From Selaginella moellendorffii (Eukaryota > Streptophyta > Lycopodiopsida > Selaginellales > Selaginellaceae), in contig NW_003314271.1 in the NCBI RefSeq assembly GCF_000143415.4, forward strand, positions 847,591-911,590: a stretch of DNA of 64,000 nucleotides, read 5' to 3'. The notes beneath the pieces were generated by a model, which did not search any database, was not told the DNA's origin, and saw nothing but the letters and a program-made list of their open reading frames with translations. Positions 53,669 through 64,000 of this stretch are shown here, one piece after another. The position numbers and the translations under genes were made by a program. The first letter of the stretch is position 1; every line of letters begins with the position of its first letter.

Positions 53669-55867
53669 TTACATGCTGCTGGAGCTATCGTTTGGTGACG
53701 TGCTATTGCTGGGCCATTGCATTTGCACAGACGTGGGCGAGCTCCTAGTATGTTTCTTATCATCATCGACCACTTCCACCTTCCTGATCGCCACCATCTG
53801 CTCCAGGTAGCGCTGCTTCCCCTCCTCCTCGATCGCACGAAGCCTCGCTGCCACATCCTTCATGCATGGCCTGTCCTCCTTCTCCGTTGCCAGGCACTCA
53901 AACCCGAGCTCCGCCACGCACTCCACCATCCTCTGCCGCACGCTATCTTCCCCCGCCCCAAGCCGCGGATCCACCAGCTTGTCCAGCTCGCCGCACTGGA
54001 TCCGCGACACCGCCAGCGCCGCCAGGTTGATCTCCTTCCTCTCCCTGGCCATGTCCACCGCCCGCTGCGACGACACGAGCTCCATGAGCACCACCCCGAG
54101 GCTGTAGACGTCGCTCTTGTCCGTGAGCTGGTAGCTCTGGTGGTAGTCCGGATCCAAGTAGCCGGGAGTTCCCTGTGGCGCGGTGGTGATGTGCGTGAGC
54201 TCCAGCGATGGGACGAGGCGGGAGAGACCAAAGTCGCCCACTTTGCAGTGGTACCGCTCGTCCAGGAGGATGTTTGTGGACTTCACGTCGCGGTGGTAGC
54301 AGACGTTTGTGTGGAGGAAGGCGAGGGCCTCGGCGCACTGGACCGCGACAGTGAGGCGGGCGTCCCAGCCGAGGTAGTCGCGCGGGTTGTCGTAGAGGTG
54401 GTCGGCTAGAGTTCCATGGGCCACGAACTCGTAGACGAGGAGGAGCTCCTGCTCGATGCAGCAGCCGTAGAGCCGGACGAGGTGGGGATGAGTTACCTGT
54501 GTAGGAAAGACGATTGAAGTTAGCAAGTCTGGAGGATTCGTGCGTAGGGGAACGACTGCGTACGAGATCAAATATGATCAAAGCAATATAAGTCAAGAAG
54601 ATTAAGGTGACAATGCATGAAACGAACAAGTCGGAGTAATGCAAGTCAAGAAGAATAAAGTGGCAATGTATGAAACGAGTGCTTGAAACGAAAAGATCAA
54701 GTCCGAGGTACGTATCCTATTCTTTATTCTAGGACAACTCATGAAAAGATGATGAACGAGAGGACACACAACAAAAAAAACCATGCAGTTCTTCCAAGAA
54801 AAGATGGAAAAGATGGAAAAGATTTTGTCATGAAAACTCGAGGTAAGCTTACCCGAGAGAGGATGGTAACCTCGTTGTCAAACTGGTACTTCCCCTGGGC
54901 ATTCCAAGGATTGAGCTTCTTGACGGCCACCAGCCGGCCATCCCGGAGCTTCCCCTTGTAAACAGTCCCAAACCCTCCATCTCCGAGCCGGCCATCCTCG
55001 GAGAAATTGTTGGTCGCCTCCTGGAGCTCCCTGTAGCTAAACCGGCTGCTATTGCTCCCACCATCGCCATTCTCCACAGTAACGCTCACGCTGCTACCGT
55101 AACTGTTGCTAGTGCCATAGCTCCCGCTGTTGTTGCTGTAGACAATCCGGCCACTCTTGGAGAGAAGCTGCGGCGGCGGCTGCTTTGGATCATCGCCCAG
55201 AATCAATCCTCGCTGCTTCGCTGCGAGCCGCCGCCGCCTCGCAACGCAGCACACGCATCCCAGCAAGAACAAGACACCCAAGCCACCACCTACGGAGCCA
55301 CCTTTAATAAGAGACAAAGATAGATTTAGGCTCGATCGAGAGAGTGATAAGTTTCTCTTGCGTACCAACAATCGCTCGAGTCTTGCTCGTGCGCCCACTG
55401 CCCAAGCTCGGAGAACTTAGACTAGCGGACCGGGAGCAGTTGACGACGGTGGCCAGGTGCAGCTGCAAGAGGTCCGGGTTGCAAGAATAGTCTGGACGAT
55501 CGAACTGGATCACGGCGTGATATCTAGACTCGTCCCCTGGGGCTGGAGGCGTTGGGTAGCAGCCAAGGCCGTCGCGCCATTCTCCAATCACTCGAATCCC
55601 GCAGGAAGTATCGATCCGGCAAGTACGAGCCGCGCAAAGAGCCGGCGGCGAGCGGTCGACCACCACAAAGGGGGCAAGGAATGCAACGATAGTGTAGCTT
55701 TCATTGCTTATGCGGACCTTGTCGTCCTCACAGCTGAGAAAGAATGGAGAGTCTTCGCAAGAGAACGGCGGTGGGATCACTACCTGCCCACAGTTCCCAG
55801 GCTTGCATCCCTGGCCCGAGGTGCCATACAGCGCGAGAGCTAAGAGAAGCGCGATGGCGCACAACAT
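53669..55867 (-). CDS. LRK10L/WAK-like receptor protein kinase
   Basis: Three exons, 55867-55366, 55301-54853 and 54496-53669, encode 592 residues. A signal peptide (MLCAIALLLALALYGTSGQG) precedes a GUB_WAK_bind-type extracellular domain with CGQVVIPPPFSC, FFLSCEDDKVRISNESYTI and paired cysteines to about residue 145. A Gly-rich membrane helix (VGGGLGVLFLLGCVCCVA) and a basic stop-transfer follow. The kinase starts FSYRELQEATNNFSEDGRLG, with GDGGFGTVYKG, VAVKKL, YHRDVKSTNILLD, DFGLSR and GTPGYLDPDY, so it is an RD kinase with all catalytic residues. Family members bind wall polysaccharide fragments or act in defence and ABA signalling. The Ser-rich tail ends NSTSPNDSSSSM. Confidence 0.92.
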
Positions 55868-56749
55868 CCCCTCGAATCCAAGTCGGAAACAGAAAACTCC
55901 CCTGTTCGTACTTCTCTCACCCGGAATTCGCTACCATCCCCAGGAGCAAGTGTCCCACGCGCAAACCCCGACTTCGAGAGGAGTCAAACCTTCGCTCGCT
56001 TCTCCGGAGCGGATGATAGAACCTTCTTCCTAGAATGATAGATTGTCACTCACACTGGCGAGCATTTTCCTCCATGCCATTTGGGTGGAGAAATTGCCCC
56101 ACCGTCGTGGTTTCCACACGGATTAGCAGCCGCGAAAGGAGGAGGAAGGCACTGCGCCGCCGGGAAGATAGGACCCTCCTTTTGTTGACTCCATAGCTCT
56201 TTCTAATTAACCTGGCATTGATTCCTTGACAGTGGACTAAAAACCATAAGTGCCTTTTATCTTTTGACCCGACTCTTCGCGTGAAGCTTCTCTTTTATAC
56301 ATTACACTTTTTTTCTTTTTGACAGTAGACAAAAAAGAAGTCACTCTCTTTCTTCTTCTTCTTTCTTTTTGTTTCTTGGTTCTTTGTAAACTATGACTTG
56401 GCATAGATCGTTGTCCGTCACTGCCAACATAAATGAAAGCCCCGTTCCTTGTTGTTTCTCTCGAGTGATATCACCTGTGACACCTTCTTCTTCCGGCCAG
56501 TCACTCCTTCCCTTCGACGATTCAATGGCTTCTCCTCGGGGCGCTGACGGGCAGATTTGAGAGTTTGACACTCTCAAAGCTGTGATTTTCTTTGCTAGCT
56601 CCCAACCTTGTCTTTTCTTCCATCGCTATAAATTTGCCGATTCTACACATCCGAGCGTAACGAGAGTGAAGAGTAGAACCCCACGCACGCTCTTGGACCT
56701 CGTCCTCTTCCATTTCCTCGCCTCCTACTTAGCTTCCATCTGCATTATA
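55868..56749. other. Intergenic between receptor kinase and GT14 gene
   Basis: Receptor kinase promoter side and 3' flank of the glycosyltransferase. CT-rich tracts near 56341-56390. No gene recognised. Confidence 0.4.
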
Positions 56750-58663
56750 TCACAGGCTCAAACTCCTTGCCTGTTCTACGCCGGTAACCATTGCCGTGAT
56801 GTTATTAGTTCCTTCGGCGATCTCACCCGCCGCGAATCCAAAAAAGTCAGTCTCGTTCTGCAAATGCGCTGTTAGCCCCGAGCAAATCAAAGCCCATAAA
56901 AGCTCTACTTACATTGTGCAGGAGCTTCGACACTGCTCCTCTCGAAAACTTTCTAGCGAACAAAAAGCAGGCTCTGGGAATGCCATTGCAGCTACACCAT
57001 TCCGTCCGGCCTTCCGTTTCATACTTGATGCTGTGAATTCCCTGAAAACGGTTTTCCAGTGTCTAAGTTGCCATGCTAAACGAGATAACACACCTTAATG
57101 TCTTTGATTGTCTGTGCGGAGACGTCTGCTGTGTTGAAGGTTACCGGATGCCAACGATCGTTCTCGCGTCTGTCAGATGCCTTCCAGAGTGTGTAAGTCA
57201 GCGTTCTCCTCTCGATCTCGTTTTCCACTGTTTTGATCTATAATAAAGTATAGAGTTAAAATGCAAGACACGAGGAGCAAGCGTCAAACACACCGCCAAC
57301 AAGGTCTGGATGTAATGCTCATCCGGAACGCAGTCGTTTTCCGAACTAGTCTGCAAAAAAGCATCCCATATGTGAGAGTGAAAACAAGCAGCCGCCATAC
57401 CATTCCATATTTCCTTCCAGCTTGTGGTTGCATATCCCGCTGCGATCACAAACTTTTTTCAGTAAAAAAACAAATAAACAACGACGACAAATATCCTGTT
57501 TCATTGCATGCTTCCTCTTCGTGCTTAAGCTAACCTTATGCTGATCATTTGAGACCGCTTTTTGCTTGAGTTGCGAGAACCTCTGCAAAGGAGCTCACAA
57601 ACTAGCTTCGAAATGCTCTAACTCGACAAAGATCCATGGTGGCACTTATAAGTACTCTACCTTGCAATGCTCGTAGAATTTCAGCAGTATCCTAGAGTCC
57701 CCAACAACAATCTCTGCGTGCTTTCTCAGGAGCATGAACCACTGTGTCGAAGGAGGAAAGGACACAGTCAAACTTCCGAATAACGCTTGCGGAGCTTACC
57801 TGTGATCCTTTCCTCCATTTCTCATGTGTAACAGTCGGAAACATGCGAAAGTTATAGCGTGTGTTCTTGCTTTCGATAAAACTGATAGAAAAAGAAAACC
57901 GGTGTTCATAACATGTAGAGTGTGTCGCATTTACCTGTCAACAAAACTCTTCGGAGACGAAGTTATATACTTATAGATGTAATTAAAACTGTATAGAGGT
58001 ATGCAGCTGGAACATCGCGAGATAAAACTGATCAGAATGAAGCAGCGTCGAAAAACAAAAAGGTCACCTATCGGACAGTAAAACAAAATGAGAAAGAGAA
58101 GCATCCTGTAGAGCTCTATGAAGTAAAATACGCTCAGCATCGATCATACTCGCCTCACCCCACTCCACCTGCAAAAATGATGTGATCAAATGGGTGAAAA
58201 AGAAAAGGAAGAAAAGGTGATGCTACCATGACACTATTGTTGATCTGCCGGTTCCAGAAGAAAGAAGACTCGGTGTTTGTGGCATCGTAGACAAATCCAG
58301 GCCGAGCGTGAATATAGATGCTATACAAGTGTTCTTGAGCACCCTGAGAGAAGAACAAGAAAAAAGAATGAGCAACTGTGCTGTGACTGTAAACGAAGAA
58401 AGGAAAATGCGCAAGACAATCTATACCTTGAAGAAAAGGTCCCAAACTTCTTCAACAGCTAAACGATTGCGAGCTAGAAACAAGAGAGCGATCCTCGGCG
58501 CACCGATCTTCTCAGGCACGGTGGCACGAATGCTGGCCGCGGGCATCGGCATTGTGCCCGGGGAAGATGGAAATCTGAGACCGCACAGCGCTAGGAAGAA
58601 TAACAAGGCGAGCACGGAGATCCTCCACTTCCATCGGTGAAATATCGACGGCCTCTTCTTCAT
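56750..58663 (-). CDS. GT14-family (core-2/I-branching-like, DUF266) glycosyltransferase
   Basis: Ten exons: 58663-58427, 58343-58227, 58168-58068, 58006-57935, 57881-57800, 57741-57661, 57350-57294, 57237-57094, 57041-56913 and 56857-56750, giving 375 residues with consistent phases. An N-terminal signal anchor (WRISVLALLFFLALCGL) marks a Golgi type II protein. Family blocks: PRIALLFLARNRLAVEEVWD, EHLYSIYIHARPGF, ASMIDAERILLHRALQD, SCIPLYSFNYIYKYITSSPK, RYNFRMFPTVTHEKWRKGSQ, the CVPDEHYIQTLLA block, and GRTEWCSCNGIPRACFLFAR. Plant GT14 members add glucuronic acid or other sugars to arabinogalactan proteins. Intron 6 (305 bp) is unusually long for this gene. Confidence 0.88.
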
Positions 58664-59941
58664 GGCTGGCGTCCTAGAGGCCGCGATCCATCCACGGCGT
58701 CCCCTTGTTGTCCCTACCTCTCGGATCTCCCGATCGTCTCCTCAAAGACGCCCGTGGCGTGCTATCTCGGAGGACTCCGCCATGGAAATAGGAATTAGGG
58801 CTCCACCAGATTATTTTAGGTGCTCTGTTTTAGGGCTTTAACACAAAAGGTTATTTTAAAGGTCAGGATATAACGAATTCTAGTTAATAGTAAAATGAAG
58901 AAAACAATGTTACAAAAGAATGAATCACCAAGTTAATTCACTTCTATATATAAAATTAATTTAATTTATTAATATTTTAAAATTTATATTTAATTTATTT
59001 TGTAATGCAATTCTTATGTACTTGAAGAGAAAATTGAAGCATATTAAAGAAAAAAAAAATGAATATATGATTATACTAGTTTAAATATAAATGTTTATCT
59101 AGATAATTTATATATTTACATGTATATATCTGATGATAATTTGTTTATTAAAATAATATAAATTTGTTTAAATAAATATACTAATAGTAAACTAGGTTTT
59201 AAAATTAATATTATAATAAAAAGATACAAGAAAAATTCTGATTACTTTTCACTTTTTCTGTTTTTTTTTACTTAATAACTTTTGGAATAATAGCAATGAC
59301 TATGTATCTCAAGAAGACTTAAATATTCATTTTAACAGCTCAATCAAATAATTTACTATAAAAAGGCAGACACAGAGACTACTTAAAAATGCTCTTCACA
59401 TCAATTACTACCTGGAAAAGTTTACTCTAGTTGTATAGCTTATCTAATGAACAGGATTGGTTTCAAAATCTAATATTCAAAAAATCTTAATTACTATAGA
59501 CATAAAAATCTGGGTGACGATTGTTTACCCTAGGCTGTCGTGCCCACCTGAGACTTGAGTGAACCTAGATTACTTTTACCAATATTGTGAAAAAAGTCAT
59601 GCTTTCCCTGCTGTTTAGTATTTTTCTCAAATTATTTGAGCTGCGCTTGACAGTACGTATCGTGGATAATCTCTGGTTGCCGAAGGTGGAACCCGGTGTC
59701 TCGTCTTTCACGAGTATTAACATCATTGAAAAGTACAATAGTTTGCTGACGTGATTTTATTGGAGCTCACAAAAAAGTTGACAAACTTTTCTTTGTTTTC
59801 AACAAACTTTGGACGTGGAATGTGCCAAGCACGTCCACAACCGATTCTTCTGCCCATTCGCACAGTCTTGCTGCTTCCCATAACCCCCAACAAGATCTTG
59901 GACGTCAGATTTGACCTTTTCTGCACCTTTATGAGGATTGT
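58664..59941. other. AT-rich intergenic region
   Basis: GT14 promoter for the first 150 bp, then about 1.1 kb of very AT-rich DNA with only short meaningless frames. No transposon ends noticed. Confidence 0.45.
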
Positions 59942-60847
59942 TTAACAAGTTATTCCATTTACTTTTAATGCTGGAAATAGATCCAATACCTCATTTGTTT
60001 CACCAGAGGGCTGAAGTTGCACATAAGAAAGATCCCCTTTGGAAGTAAAACTTGTCACAACTTCCTGCCTTGCATAATGATTGCTCAGTGGCGGAGGAGC
60101 CATGCCCAGCTCAATTCCTTCCACATTTGCGCTATCCCTCAGCTTGGCAAGCTTTCCCGCAGGACTTCTGACAACCTCCCCCCTGCCACCTTTTCTCTTT
60201 CCACCAGTGGCGAGGCTGAGGCTGAGGCTGAGGCTGAGACCAACAATCTCCTCCGAGATCTCCATCCCAGCGTCGTCTGATCTCATCTCAGAAACTGGCA
60301 ATGTTTGTCCTCGAAAACTGCTGCTCGATGCAGACCTCGAGTCGAGCGTAAGGGTGTAGCCTTCGCCCGGATGCTGCACAATGTATCTCAGCTTGCACCC
60401 GATGCTGCAAAACTTGAACTTCCCGTTTTCCAGATCCGCGATCTCCTCGGGCGTCCGGTGCTTTTCCTTGCCGGTGGAGTGCCTCCGGCCACACGAGATG
60501 CAGATTTGGGCCTTCCCCTGCGGGCTCTGCTGGTTGGACGTGGGGCGGTCGATGTAAACGCCGAACTTGAAGTTGCAGTAGTACCACTGCACGTCGCTCA
60601 CGTCCAGGAGGTGTTTGATCTCATCGACCCTGATGGACATCTGCCGCGAGGATTTGAGGATCTTGACGATTTCGTGGGGGTTGTCGTCATGGCACGCATC
60701 GCAGACGACGTCCTCGCAGCGAGTGCAGAAGTTCTTGAAGGTGCGAGAGCACACGCACTTCAGGCCCAGTTGATTCTCGGGCCGCGTGATGCGAGCCAAG
60801 GAAATCAGCATTGGCAACCACTTTGGACCTTGGCTCTTTGAATCCAT
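59942..60847 (-). CDS. PLATZ-family zinc-dependent transcription factor
   Basis: Single coding exon, 301 residues from the ATG at 60847. The PLATZ domain shows KCVCSRTFKNFCTRCEDVVC with CHDDNPHEIVKI, then SIRVDEIKHLLDVSDVQWYY, the QICISCGR pair and FKFCSIGCKLRY. PLATZ factors bind A/T-rich DNA and mostly repress transcription. Near residue 204 the run GLSLSLSLSLATGG forms overlapping LxLxL (EAR-type) motifs; it is encoded by a CTGAGG/CTCAGC hexamer microsatellite (60212-60239). An acceptor CCTAG lies 10 bp before the ATG, so an upstream non-coding exon is likely. Confidence 0.9.
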   Translation of the reverse strand: MDSKSQGPKWLPMLISLARITRPENQLGLKCVCSRTFKNFCTRCEDVVCDACHDDNPHEIVKILKSSRQMSIRVDEIKHLLDVSDVQWYYCNFKFGVYIDRPTSNQQSPQGKAQICISCGRRHSTGKEKHRTPEEIADLENGKFKFCSIGCKLRYIVQHPGEGYTLTLDSRSASSSSFRGQTLPVSEMRSDDAGMEISEEIVGLSLSLSLSLATGGKRKGGRGEVVRSPAGKLAKLRDSANVEGIELGMAPPPLSNHYARQEVVTSFTSKGDLSYVQLQPSGETNEVLDLFPALKVNGITC

Positions 60848-61078
60848 TAACGCTGCCCTAGGAAAAGAAAGCGTTCAATATATACAGTACTTTCAAAGGG
60901 ATAGCAAAAAGGAAGCACTATTTTAGTAAAATATATTATCACAATCTATCCACCGGAATTAAACCTTTTTAATAAATGAGAACGAGAAAATTTTTGCTAA
61001 GATTATCGCCGTGTTCTGACTCTATTTTATTGAACTCACGACGTTCCTACACTACCTCAGTGACAACAAAAACGGCGC
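60848..61078. promoter_or_regulatory. PLATZ upstream region / ABCC 3' flank
   Basis: A 231-bp gap. Its PLATZ side probably holds a 5' UTR intron. No other feature. Confidence 0.35.

Positions 61079-64000
<2,922 letters not shown>

Overview
This window is nuclear DNA of a land plant. Its genes have short GT-AG introns (about 50-110 bp), and the families include a PINOID/WAG-like AGC kinase, CAMTA CG-1 proteins, PPR and PORR RNA-binding proteins, ATXR5/6, PLATZ, a LORELEI-like protein and an LRK10L/WAK-like receptor kinase. The very compact genes, tiny introns and AT-rich repeat-filled gaps suggest a lycophyte such as Selaginella. That is an inference; no database was searched.

Layout. 1-260: the 5' end of an unidentified gene leaving the left edge. 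1.8-4.8 kb: PINOID/WAG-like kinase, plastid ferredoxin FdC1 and a convergent carboxylesterase. 6.6-12.7 kb: LORELEI-like protein, a glyoxal-oxidase-like enzyme and an eight-exon polygalacturonase with a proline-rich extension, all on the minus strand. 12.9-14.0 kb: intact bifunctional histidine-biosynthesis gene HISN2, head-to-head with the polygalacturonase.

15.4-29.6 kb is the most unusual part. The 5' half of a CAMTA gene (CG-1 domain plus linker, ending at the point where the TIG domain should begin) and HISN2 have been duplicated together several times. Three CAMTA-like copies (19.7-21.4, 23.5-25.0 and 26.7-28.4 kb) keep open frames across eight introns. One plus-strand copy (22.3-22.8) and one inverted copy (15.4-16.2) are broken. 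Four HISN2 copies are pseudogenes. The array ends inside a second glyoxal-oxidase-like gene (29.6-31.2 kb), whose last two codons and stop appear to come from HISN2 3' UTR sequence read antisense.

32-45.4 kb is dense and conserved: METTL17/RSM22 and complex I subunit NDUFA2/B8 share a 128-bp head-to-head promoter with telo-boxes, followed by a PPR protein, ATXR5/6 (PHD-PIP-SET), a GDT1-type transporter with 11 exons, a CCCH-WD40 (ZFWD) protein and a PORR-domain protein (a second head-to-head pair, 113 bp apart). Several of these (METTL17, NDUFA2, probably PPR and PORR) act in organelle gene expression or respiration.

45.4-53.6 kb is AT-rich repeat: a foldback MITE, an inverted duplication of a retropepsin fragment and a decayed hAT-like (DUF659) transposon containing a segmental duplication and four G-boxes. 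53.7-64 kb, all minus strand: LRK10L/WAK-like receptor kinase, GT14 glycosyltransferase, PLATZ transcription factor and the 3' two-thirds of an ABCC transporter that leaves the right edge.
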